Shown one piece after another: positions 12,805 to 25,440 of a stretch of 64,000 nt of DNA. The stretch is from Zygnema cylindricum (taxonomy: Eukaryota; Streptophyta; Zygnematophyceae; Zygnematales; Zygnemataceae), in contig JBBHKE010002209.1 of assembly GCA_037447655.1 (NCBI GenBank), positions 1-64,000 on the forward strand. The letters are read 5' to 3'. The position numbers were made by a program, and so were the translations under genes. Positions within the stretch are counted from its first letter, which is position 1, and the number at the start of each line of letters is the position of its first letter. The notes beneath the pieces are model-generated. The model was not told the origin of the DNA. It searched no databases and saw only the letters and a list, made by a program, of their open reading frames with translations.

Positions 12805-12818
12805 CTGTCCTTTAATAT

Positions 12819-13265
12819 CATAGTTCAAAAGTAGGCGTTTTTTGGTAGGCCTTTGGTAGGCCGCCTTTAGCGTAAGTTGTGTTACGGGCTTTCCATGTGA
12901 TCTTCTTAGATCGCTACTTTCATCAACGACCGTCCGAATCTGACGATAGTCCTATCTTAAGTTGTGTTACGGGCTTTTCATGTGATCTTCTTAGATCGTT
13001 GCTTTCATCAATGACCGTCAGATCGTCCAATTATGACGGTTTAAATAAAAAGTCGCTCAAAACTCACACAAAAAGATTTTTTTGTCCTATTTTTTTTTTA
13101 AATTTAGACATGACGTTTAATTCACTCTCGAACGATGTGCAACTCAACCCTGTTACTATTTTATTTCATTTTGCGGCCAATACAATATGGGTCTTAACGC
13201 CATATTGTATGTTTTGAATACAGTAGGCATATTGTATGGGCGTACGGTCACCTACTTTTGAACTG
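12819..13265. mobile_element. hAT-like MITE
   Basis: The ends CATAGTTCAAAAGTAGG and CCTACTTTTGAACTG are flanked by the perfect 8-bp TSD TTTAATAT (12811-12818 and 13266-13273). The interior contains a tandem duplication of GTTGTGTTACGGGCTTT.CATG (about 12880 and 12960). It is related to 7005-7640. Confidence 0.82.
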
Positions 13266-13273
13266 TTTAATAT

Positions 13274-14289
13274 ACACAGCAGTTGCAGTGCTGTGCAGTA
13301 TAATACAGAACTGTACATTGCTCTACTGCACTTTACCGTGTTACTTCACTGTAGGACACTGGACTTTTTCTGTTCTAGTCTTCTAGACTTCTACTGTAGC
13401 GTAACAAAATCTTGGCGGTCTACTGCCACGCGTCGATCATTATAGCCATCACCCTATTTTCCCATGTTCTCTAGACCGGGATATTTACCTTTCGGCTTTT
13501 TCACTGCCACATTGCAAAAGGTCATTGGCTTGTTCTTTTTGATTGTTACCTTGCCACGTGTATCTCTCAAGTACGCCTAAGGAGTGACGACGGTATCGAA
13601 GTCACCCACGTGTCATAGATCGGACGAATGCTCGATCATAATCGTCAGATTCATCATCTGACGGTTGGCCTGAAAGCGAAACTTCCCACCAAACGGAAAT
13701 ATCTTTGGAAGTCTATAGTCCCTGTCTGCTACAGCTATATTGGAAGTGTAATAGAGTAATGTAGCACACGTTAAAGCCGTGATTTACAATCGATAATATC
13801 CGTTTTTATCCGTTAATTTCCCGCATACGGTATTCAGCGTTGCCCAACTTATTATATAGCTGTAACATATGTGGACTTAAATTCTCCACGTGGCTACTAG
13901 CTGAATAGTATGCACTTTTCTATTGCCGAAAATTCACTACTGTAGCTAAGGTGCTGTACCAATCGTATGTAGCGAAGAGCGACTGTAGCAAAATCTGGCA
14001 ATCAGGAAACGTTCTACAAAAAAAGTACAAAGTGTGTCTACACTACAGTACATGGAGACGTGTGTGTTTCAGATGAAAAATTTGCCAAGAACTTTCTGAA
14101 GTTTCACTCCCTTGTAACTGTTGCTCCCCTTTCACTGCAGACTTTTCTGTAGCCACAATATTGCTCTAAGATTTGCTGATTTACAACTTACAAGGCCTTC
14201 CAAAGAAGCTTTTCCTTTCTCTTTCTTTCTTGCTCACTGATACTGTCAGGTTTCTCTCAGCTTTGACTTTCTTCCTCTTCCTGTTTCTC
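13274..14289. other. Upstream region of PWD
   Basis: About 1 kb between the last upstream MITE and the CT-rich leader. It presumably contains the promoter. A TATATAG lies at 13853-13859, too far from the start codon to assign without knowing the transcription start. No other feature is supported. Confidence 0.35.
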
Positions 14290-14297
14290 GTTCTTTT

Positions 14298-14328
<31 letters not shown>

Positions 14329-14330
14329 CC
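14290..14330 (+). promoter_or_regulatory. CT-rich leader directly before the PWD start codon
   Basis: An uninterrupted pyrimidine CT-repeat tract ends at the initiating CCCATGG. Such leaders are common in plant 5' UTRs. No TATA box could be assigned with confidence further upstream. Confidence 0.45.
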
Positions 14331-15155
14331 ATGGCTTCCATGAATGTATGCCCATGTCTATCTCATGTTCAGATCCAAAATTATTCATCAGTTACCAACT
14401 CCGTTCCTTGTCACGGTTTCTATTGTACTCTTCAAAAACAGCAAAAGGCCTCATTTGCAAAGTCCGCCTTTCTCTCTCCCACGACACTTCTCCTACCGTC
14501 CTCCAGGCAAAATTCTCTAACTAAAAGACGACAAATGCCTTTATCAGTCACTGCCAAATCTTCAGAAAACGACAAAGTTGAAGTGTGTATCCGCGTACCT
14601 TTGCAAGTACAATTTGGAGAACGTTTGGCGGTTTCTGGATCAGCAAAATGGCTTGGAGGATGGTCAAATCCAAAAGATATGACATGGACTGAAGACGGAT
14701 GGATCTATAAAGCCGAAGCGAAAAAAGGAGAAGAAGCCGAGTTTAAACTTTTGATTTTAGGCACAAATGGGGGAGAAGGAACTGCCTGGGAAAATGGTCC
14801 AAATAGGAAGTTAACAGTGCCACAGGAAAACGACAAAGCTGTTGAAGGGATAGCAATCTGGGATAAGACAACAGAGGGAGTCCAATGGCAGACGATAAAC
14901 GGAAACGGAAAAGTTTCGAATGGAACCGCAAACAAGAATTCGAATGGTGATAACAATCAAAGTGGGAAGGTTCAAGGAGAGGGAGTAGAGGGAGTGAGTG
15001 AGTTTGGGGCCAAATGGAAAGGAAGAGAGATTTCATTTATGAGGTCAAATAACCACTCGGGTTCCAGAAATGAAGTTTGGAATACGGAGGGATTGAGTGG
15101 ACCGGTTTTGAAATTAGTGGAGGGAGACCAGAGGGCAGGGAATTGGTGGAGAAAG
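14331..15155 (+). CDS. PWD/GWD3: PWD exon 1: transit peptide and CBM20 starch-binding domain
   Basis: This 275-codon exon encodes a Ser/Thr/Leu-rich, acid-poor N-terminus ending near [11 protein letters not shown], typical of a chloroplast transit peptide. A CBM20 follows (about residues 81-175), with starch-contacting aromatics in [16 protein letters not shown] and AWENGPNR. A low-complexity Gly/Asn/Ser linker covers roughly residues 185-225. It ends at NWWRK with a GTAAAA donor. The open frame continues 63 bases into the intron but loses homology there. Confidence 0.93.
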
Positions 15156-18100
15156 GTAAAAATAACATTTCGTATCGGCGTTGTCACTCTTTTTTGTTTG
15201 ATCTGTGTTCCGTACTGATATTGGATGAATTCAAATGGACAATGCACATTGTTTTTTAGTCTGTGGTTGACAATTCTGACCACTCGTCATCTGCCTTGTG
15301 GTCTCTCTCTCTCTCTCTCTCTCTCTCTCCCCCCTCTGGCTCCCCTTGACGATCTGGCAAAAGTGTAGAAGGTCACGTGTTTTGTTGTTGTTATAACGAC
15401 TTTGACTTGTGCAAATGATGCATTCATTAAAATGGAGGGACCTCACCTTTTTGGGATTGGAGTTTGATTTTGCAGAAGTATTGTTGAAGTTTTTTCTGTG
15501 GTAATCTGTTTCAGGCTAACGTATGTCTCTTTGTTTTCTGTGTCTGAAAACAGTTGGACGTAGTGAAAGAGATTTTATATCAAGTAGAATCGCCAGATCT
15601 GTTGGACGCTTTGGTCTATTCGGCAATATATCTTCAGGTATGTATTTTTTCTAAGGTTTTCAAATTACTACTTTTTTAAGGTTTTCAAATTACTACTTTT
15701 TTAAGGTTCTTCAGTCGTCTGCTGAGGTTTTTCAACTGATTAAAGCAAATCCAGATTTATTGGTTACTCACATTGTGGCTAGTGTCCATCTTTTTCCTGG
15801 AAATGTTTTAAAAGAAACGTACTCTGCACATCGCTATTAGTGTAAAGTAATTACTACTGTACAATCAAAATTAATATCCAATAATACTCATTTAATGCGG
15901 ATTCATATGGCTGATTTAAGTCCACTCTTATGTAGTGATCTATTTTGACCAGAAAAAGTCGCAACTATTAGTGTAATTAACACTATTAGCTATGGGCAGT
16001 GTGAGATATAACTAAATCTCGATAAGTTGCCCCTTCAACAGCACCTCTCTTTTAAGCACTTAACATTGTCAATGTACATGTTGAGTATTTTTTTTTTTAA
16101 TGTCTTGAAAACAATGTCTTAAGCTAACCTTTTAGCATTTTGTGTGACTATACCTTCTCTGTAGGATGGCGCAAAAATTTGCTCTTTCGGGGACTTGAAA
16201 GCTGTTTTTGCACCCTTCTCCATTGCTAAAAATTTAGATAGCAGTTGGTTTTTTCTCTTTGTTCATTTTACTCTTTTTTAATGTAAACACAAGAAAAGGA
16301 GGAATAGAAATAGAATATCGAAACAATTCAAACAGGAAAATAAAAGTAGAAACTGAGATAGTTTGTAAAATAGAAATGTTTAAGCTGATGTTACTGTTTT
16401 TGCATATTACATCTATAAGTAGCTTAGTAATTTCTGGTTGTCACGGACAAGAGTAATTTCTGGTTGTTATGGACGTGTTCGCTGACCAAAATGTGAAAGA
16501 ACCCCATATGCTCATCTGTATTGTTTACAGTCTCCAACCATGAAGAGCTCTTCTCCTTGTTTGCACAAAGCTTTTTCATTTGGGTAGTATTTTCTTGAAC
16601 GGCTTTATGCAGTCCTTGGAAGCGATCGTATGCACAACATTTCTTGCAATGTCCTTACAGCAATTGTTGTGTTTTTTTTTAATATGTTGCTTGTGTTGAG
16701 TTGGGCAGTGGATCAATACGGGACAACTTGTATGTGTTGAAGATGGTGGTCACCATAGACCAAATCGACATGCGGAAATTTCACGAGAGATTTTCCGAAA
16801 ACTTGAGTCGGCTAAAGGACCAACATCGAAGGTAGTTTGGAAATTTGTTGAGACCATAGATGACTAATTTTAAGGGATTTTTTTGAAGTTTATTGGAAAT
16901 GTTGATGGTTTACCTGTTCACTGGGAGCATTTTTGACATTCATATTTGGTAGGAATGAATTTACGGATGCTATATTAATAATCTTGAATCTTGAATTTGC
17001 GTCTTACCTGCATCTGTCAGATTTTGATCTGTTTATATCATCTGGCCTCTTTAAAATTTTCATGGGTCCATGACTATTGTTATCTCCTGCCACTTATTTG
17101 ATGCACTAGGTTGAACATAATTTTTCCTTTCTTTCTCTTTTTTCCCCTTCTTGTCCTTGTTTCATTCATTCACTGGTTACTTTAGAGATTATGTCACTTC
17201 ATTTTCAAACAAGGCAATTCAAGTCAAATATTTATATTAGATTTAGGCCGTCATGAAGTGACGACTTCATTGTACAAGTGCCTGATGAATTGTGAACTTT
17301 TCATACAAGTTAAAAGTCTTGAATACTTTGTGGAAGTGGTTTAGGAAAGCAATTATAATTTTCAGTGTCGAGTCTTGAAATAATTGCATCATTACAGCGT
17401 TTTTATCTACATTTTCTAGTAAGTCCCACCCATTCCAAGAATTTTATCCCAAGCCCTGGTGTTCATGTCCGGTGGAGTAAGTCAAGACTTGACTTAGATC
17501 ACATAAGGAAACATCGGAAGTTTTTCTAACAGATGTTTGTGTGTTATCTCAATTATTTTTGTTAACTTTTCACTTGGAACCAATGCATAGTAACAGTTTT
17601 TATTGGTATTTTTGCATGCAGGAACTCCTCGTTATTCGGAAAATTCATCCCCGTCTGCCTGCCTTTACCGCTGAATTTACCGCCTCTGTCCCTCTAACAC
17701 GTATTCGTGACATTGCACATCGAAATGATATTCCTCATGACTTAAAGGTAGGAAACGCATTCGCTATTTTTTTTCGGGGGAGAATTAGTTTGATTTAAGC
17801 TAAGGAAGTTCAGATCACGTATGGGACTATTTACTTTCTTGCCCTTGCCTGCAACTTGGGAGTATTATGATGACCTTTTTTTCACAAAACAAGTCTCATC
17901 AAATAGACGAAATAACACACTAATCAAAATAGGCTTGAATGCGTTTATTAGTTCCTTACATTATAATGTCATTGTATGTTGACTTGCAGCAAGATATTAA
18001 ATACATTATTCAAAAAAGGCTTGAATCCATATGTTAGTTCCTCACATTATAATGTCATTGTATGCCAAATTGCAGCAAGAAATTAAGCACACTATTCAAA

Positions 18101-21100
18101 ACAAGCTTCACCGAAACGCTGGTCCAGAAGACCTTATGGCAACAGAATCTCTGCTCAAACGAGTGACACAGGATTCGCAAAACTACAGCGGTGCTTTTAT
18201 TGAACAACTGCGTATTTTCTACAAAGAACTTAAGGACTTTTTCAACGCTTCCAGGTGAGAAACCGACTCTTTTACCCTCGTTATTGTGATAAAGAAACGT
18301 AGGCATAATATCCCACGGAGACTCTCCTTCTCCTTGTTTTCTCTTTCCCCTTCGTTATTTTGCCCTGTATGTTTCTTGGTGCCCTCTCCTTTCTCCTTCA
18401 TATCTACTCACATCATCTACTCACATATTCACCTTTTTTTCCTACCTCTCTTTCTTTTGCCCATCCTCATTTTCGTCATACAAGGTTTAGTTGTGTGAGG
18501 CTGTGGGTTCCAAGTACACCAAGTTATTTTTTGTTGTTTTGTCGAAAGCTTTTCACATTCAGTCCTTTAACTTCTTGGAATCGTCTATAAATTGTGATGA
18601 TTACTAATAAATTGTCTTCTGGCTGGAGATTTTGGTTCAACTTTTTTAATCTTTTGAGGTTAACGGGCATCCTTTAAGGAATTTTTATTTCATTCTGATT
18701 CTGATCACATGTTACAATCTGGGTTTTATGGGCAGTCTTACGGAGCAATTGGAGGATATTCGCCCTTCTCTAGATGATTCAGGAAGCGCCGTTTTACAAA
18801 CATTTTTGGACGCGAAAAGTGTATGTCAACTTCCAAAGCCATATTTGACCTTTGCGTCCTTATATTTTCTGTTTGTTAACTATTTTTTTTTTTAATTTTG
18901 TTCTCTGAGAACTTGCAGTAACTTATTGGTTTCCTAATGAACAATGTTCTAAAAATGTTTAGTATGGCTGAGGTATCTGATAACATCGACCAAATTCGGT
19001 GTATTTTCCTGAAGTAAATGCTCCTGTTTTGTTCATAGGTGAATAATTTGGGGTTGTTTTTGAAAGGTAAACTTTATGTTTTTTTTCTTTTTTTTTGTTC
19101 TTGTCTTTTTGACTTGATGCAGAAAGCAGATGCAACAGGCAGTGGAAACGACAAGCAAGAGAGAGAGGCTCTCATAGGAGCACTTCATTCTCTTACTGGT
19201 CTTAGGGCCCTTCTTCTTAAGGGACTTGAGAGTGGTTTACGAAATGACGCATCTGATGACTCCATTGCAACTAGGCAAAAGGTGATACTTTTCTTTCACT
19301 TTTTGTTTCATCTTTTGTTTCATATTTTGCAATGGAATGCTTATTTATTATTTTGCAAAGCGCATCGCGAATCGCGATTAGTGTTGAAAAACATTCAGTG
19401 TGGGGTTTATTTTAGTGTTATTAATTATAATTTAGGTTTTAGCGACATGACGATTTTATTGGCTTCCCAAATGAACGTCAAGAAAAACACTAGTATCATT
19501 AACGTTATTTATAATCAGGAGCCAAAAAATTCACACACCGTACGCCACACTATTTAAAACGGCACTATATTAGAGTTGTTAAAGCTGATTCAAAAAGTAC
19601 CTTAAATAATGTAATGAATAATTTAGAATTATGTGCTTTATTTAGGGTGATAGAGTCAAAGTTTGGGGCGACAGAGTTAGCGTACATAACGCTGGTTACG
19701 ATTCGCGGTCTAGTAGACTACCGGAGAGGTTTTACAAAAATGCCGAAATTTATGACAATTCATGTTCCGGACACGGGCAATAAAGAAGACCTTCTAGAAT
19801 TTGTACTGTCCGTTTTCTTGTAGGGACCAAAAGTTTTTTTGTCGACTTCTCTTTGTTTCTTGGAGAAATGGGTCGAATTCCCTCTTGGTTTTGATCTCCT
19901 TTAACAAATCACATTCCAAGAAGCTTTTTAGACATTGTATTTTAACAATAAATATCGACGCATCCTTGCATCCATTTTGCCAATTTAATCCATTTTTCTA
20001 TGTTCAATACTTGCCTATCAAAGAGAAATTCTCACAAAGCAGATGGTGTATTTTAAGGTCCCTTCAAACGACTGTGTTTTTGTATGTGCAAATGTTATGT
20101 GGATTCCTCTTCCTTTTGTTAAAAAATTGCAAAAAAAAAAAAAAAAATCCCTTCTTTACCATGTGTTGCTTCAAGTCTCTTGATATATACTAAACTGATA
20201 CTAACTTGTCTTCTCTACTTTCTTTGTGGAACTTAACAGTGGCGCCTTGCAGAGATTGGCCTTGAGGATTATTCATTTGTTCTTCTCAGTCGGTGAGTTT
20301 TATTCAACATAATATCGGATGTTAAGTAAAGAGGAAGTAGACCAGGGTAGTTACTGCAATCAGCTCTTCTTGGCAGATTTTTGTTTCAGAAAACTGCTAA
20401 AAACTGCTTTTAACACTTTTGTGAAAAATCTGCTTCGAACACTTCTGTTTTGACATTATTCTTTCTCGTCACTTTTTTCTGTCCTTCTCAGTTTGTGATT
20501 TTTATTCGACACAAAGATCAGATGTTACTTTCTGAAGCATTAGACCAGGGCAATTACCGCAAAATGCTGTTCTTGTCAGCATTTTTGTTTTGGAAAACTG
20601 CTTTTAACTGTATTGAAAGGCTGCTTCTAACTCTTTTCTGTTGAAAGACCGTTTTGAATAGTAGTTGTTGACAATTTTATTTTAGCACTTTTTGTGGTTA
20701 AAAACTTGATATTGGAAATCAGGTTTAGCAATGCAGTGTATGCATTCAGAGATTCTGCTGCATTGAAAATTTGTATTTTACTCTTCAGTGTTGACATTTT
20801 TTTGTTAACACTTTGTGTTTTAAAACGTATTGGAAATCAGGTTTAGCAATGCGGTGGACTCATTCGGAGGAGCTGCTGCGTTGGCTCACGATGCGACAGC
20901 TGGCGATCTCGACCGTATTAGCCATACTTTAGGGGCCACTGTTCTCGGTCTTCGACAATTGGGCCTTTCAGGATGGCAACAACCAGAATGTATTGCTATT
21001 GAAAACGAGCTCCAGACTTGGCAAAAGGCTGGTCTTCCTAAATCAGGTATATTATTAAAGTAATAAGAATGTGTTCATGCAAATGTATGTAACATATATA

Positions 21101-24100
21101 TCAGGCAAAGAATATTGTAAGGATGCGAGAGATGGTTCATTTAGGGAACTTATTGAGCTGTTAATTAAATAGTTATATATTACAGAATTTGGAAGTTACA
21201 TGGTGGGCATGTGGAATGGAGAGCAGATTAAGAAGAGATCGAAGTGATGACATTCTTGCCCCTTTTCTTCCTATGGTCTCAATGTTTTTTTCTTTTGAAG
21301 CAAGGTATAATGAGTTAATAAATTGAACTGCTCCTAGAGTATATATTTAAGTGAAGTCGTAGTAATATATTTCAACCTTGGATACTTGGAAATAAAAGTT
21401 GATGACCCTGACTTACGATTTCCAAAGGATGCTCGGACGGTTTTTTTTTTTTCATTTCTTTACCATATTAGAGATCCTGGGTTCTTTTTTTTGGAAATTT
21501 CAACATTTTTGTGTGTTGTGGGGCTCAGGCAAAGATGCTGAGAAGCGTGAATGGGCCCTCCGACTTAAGGCTACACTTGACAGGACGCGACGCCTCGCAG
21601 AGAGTTACACCGAGGCATTGCTTGAATTATATCCCTCTTCCTCTCAGGTAAATCTCATTTCTTGAACTAAATATCCCTCTTCTGAGGTAAATCTTATTCC
21701 TTAATATCCTTCTGCCGCTCAGGTTAATCTCTTCTCTTGAATTATATCCCTCTTCCTTTGAGGTAAATTTTTGCCTCTAGGCATTAGGCATTGTCATTTC
21801 TCTCAACATCTTATTTAGACTTCTCTGTGTTTTCAACGCAGTCATTTCAGTTTGAGAGGAAACGAGTCAGATAGCAATTTAAAAGTTTAGCTGTCGATGG
21901 ACATATTTTTTGGGTGTTTTATTCACTGCTCTGATTCAAAGTTTCGTATGGTTGGGATTTTTTATTTATTTTGTTTGCAGACTTTGGGGCGAGCTTTAGG
22001 AATCCCAGATAACACTGTTCGAACATATGCTGAGGCAGAAATTAGGTCGAGGTAAGGTGTTTTAGGGTTACTAAACTTTTAGGGTTTTGTGATTCACCTA
22101 GCATATGGGGTCTCACTATAGGGTTTTCTTTTTCTGTTTAACCTACTATGACTGAATTTTGGCCATGCTCTGAGGGCCTGATGCATCCATTGCCTTGTTA
22201 TCATTTTTTTTTTCCATTTTTTTTCATTTTTTTTTCTGAGATTTTGAGATGAAGGGCCGTCTTTGATCTCCTCCCTCCTTGTCTTCTTTGTTTATTTATG
22301 ATATGATTACCTTTTATGCTATGTAGACTGAAAAGCATGTCAAGTACACCGTGTATGGCTATTGTGTTAATAATTATTTCGCCACTTAAAGTATATTTTC
22401 TCCGTACACACTTGTCCGATTTTTACATGGAGACCGCCAATCGGAAGGTGAGAATCTTGCATTTCAATCGCAACCATCAGATCCATAATCGTATGAGTGT
22501 GTATGGAGATAAGATGTTTTAAGTTACAAAAAAAACGTTAACACTAATAGCGATACACGGTGTAGCTTGCAGTTGTTTACATGAAAACTGGTTGCAGTAG
22601 AAGTTCCTTGGGTTTTAACCAAGGGTCTTTTTTGTCTGAAGGTTCGCATCGGTTTGAATAAAAAACAGGCAATTGCCTTGTCTTGAAAGCAATTTTTGTC
22701 TTATTATTCCATATATTATCATGCTGTTGAAAATCATGTTTGCACAAGATATTTGGCATGGTGAATGTCACATTCAGAAAGATTTGTCACAGTCGATTTT
22801 GTATACGATTTTGGTTTTTCTTCTTTTGTCACCTCACAAAGATATGAGACACTGGACCCTGACTACGATGTCATTTATTTTATTTGTTTTTTTTGTGGCT
22901 GTTGCAGTGTTGTGTTTCAACTCGCAAAACTTTGTTCTCTACTTCTGAAAGCCGTACGCCAGGTGGCGGGTGGAGAGGGCTGGGATGTTCTCATGCCAGG
23001 AATAGCAATTGGTAATCTGGTTCAGGTAAAGCTTGTTGCGTTAAAAACAGTTTGAAAAAGGACTAATAGATTCAATAGGAACGAAAAAAGAAACGAAAAA
23101 AAAAAAAGGAGTGAAAAAGGTGATGACAGTTCAGAAAATATTGATAAATGCAATGAAGGAATTGACTGTTAATGCGGCAACAACAGTAAAAATAAGGACC
23201 GGTAAGCTCGATAAGAACAGTAGAAAAAGTACTGATAGATGCGATCAGAACAGTAAAAATTGAGTCGTGGCTCATTGAAGACTTCGGAGAATGATATAAG
23301 AAGAAGCATATGAAAAAAAGGACAAAATTTGTCATGGCTTCAGAAGAGTGGATGGATTGTAACAGCTGAAGTATTGTTAGGGTGGTAGGGCTTTCTGTAC
23401 TTGTTCCTTATCCTCTTCCGTGTTTATTTATAATGTTTTCACGTCTGTGTCTATTTATTATGTTTTCACAGGTCGATCGAATTGTCCCAGGCAGTATGGA
23501 TATGGCATCACAGAAGGATGCTATTGTGCTATTGGTGAAAGAAGCAGACGGGGATGAGGAGGTACGTCTACTTATTCTTAAATTTTGTTATTTAAGTGCA
23601 ATCCGTCTACTTCAGTGTACATCCTTCTATCTAAGTTTAATTGTTGCGTATGCTAAACTCTTGTAGTCTTGTTACTAGCGATGTATATTGTGGGCATTTC
23701 CTCGATGTTTGGTACGGGGTAGTATTTTTTCTTGAGATATACTGTACCATATTTTATTCTTTCCGTATCGAATGCGATATTCTGTACAGCGCCAAGCTAC
23801 AGTACTGTACTCTACGCTGTTCCCACAGAAGGAGCGTGGGAAACATCGCGTTTATTGGTGGCGTACAAATTCACAGCCTTGATCAAAGCTACAGTACTGT
23901 AATTGGTAGTGTTGGGTATCGGGTAGTTTCATATCGCGATAATTTTGATATTCGATATATCGAATATCGATCGAGGAAAGTTCTCGATATATCGTACCGC
24001 GACCAACATAAATTATCGCGATATATTGTATTTTATAAAATAAAATTTTTATTTAATATGTTGTTTTAGCGATAACGACAATTTTTCTGAAACGCGACAA

Positions 24101-25409
24101 TTTTTCTGAAACGCGACGTACGACGTGATTTTCGTTCAGTGACTTAAAAGGTAACGCCGCAAAATGTAACCGACGAAAAAGTACTAATACTGTAATACTA
24201 ATTCATATAGTTACTTATTTAGTACGTACTACGGCACAGAACTTCACATATGAAAACTTGAAACCAACACTAATTTAGTCAAAGTATGATATAAAAAAAA
24301 AAAAATGCAGACTGTTTGTTTCAGGCATGAATTTTTATTATTACTTTTATTTATTAATTTTTGAAGTGTACAAAATGAGAATTCCTTTATTATTTTATTC
24401 AATATTTTATGAAGTGTATAAAATGTGATATTTTATTCTTATTTTTATTAATCATTTTTTGAAGTGTACAAAATGTGAGTTTTAATTATTATTTTTATTT
24501 ATTATTCTTTTAAGTGTGTAAAATGGGAACTTTTATTCTTATTATTATTAATTATATTTTGAAGTGTACAAATTGTAAAATCTTATTCTTATTTTTATTA
24601 ATTGGAGTAGCAGTAGCTAGTACTACCTGCTGCAGTAGCACTGCCAGCAGCTAGTACTACTGGCAGCAGCAGTAGCTAGTACTAGCATCTGCAGTAGCAC
24701 TAGTTCTGGCTGCAGCGGCACGTAGTTCTAGCAGCTGCAGCTAATCAATTCTCAATTAATTAGGTTCTTAATTAATCCATTAACAGTTTCCGATTCGCAG
24801 TTTCCGTGAAAAAAAATAAAACATCCTCCACCACTTTGACAGCTGTCCTTCTCTTCTTCCGAGAATTGACTAGCAAGATTTTTTTATTTTTTTAAGAAGC
24901 TTCGATATATCGGCGATACGATATATTGGCGATATATCGCGATAATTTGAAATTCGATATATCGAAGCGATATATCGATTATCGGGTACCTGAAATTCGA
25001 TATATATCGAATATCGGCAAATGGTCCTCGATACCCAACACTAGTAATTTGACCATACCGTACAGCTTTTCACTCGTGTAAAGACGGTTTTTGGTCACAT
25101 CTTTCACGGGCGACAGTCCCGAACGCGGAATGACATTTGAAACGCCTCATGAGAGTGGACTGTGAATGTGGAGGATGAGGCAATTGTCTCGTTGCACATG
25201 ATTTGCGATCTGTATTGCATTTTTTTTAGTATTTGCGGTTTCTGGTTCTTTTGTAACTTTTGAGTGAGGTACAGCCTGGGACAAAAATCCATATTAATTT
25301 GCGTTAGCTTTTTAGCTATTTCTGAAGAAGCCACCAATATATGCCTTTCTCTGAAGACTTTCCCCATTTTTAGGGTCATCAGTTTCCGAATGAATACAGA
25401 CCCCTTTCT

Positions 25410-25440
<31 letters not shown>

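Noticed and set aside
15156-15218. Continuation of the PWD exon 1 frame
   Set aside because: The donor GTAAAA after NWWRK and the in-phase exon at 15554 show that this is intron sequence.
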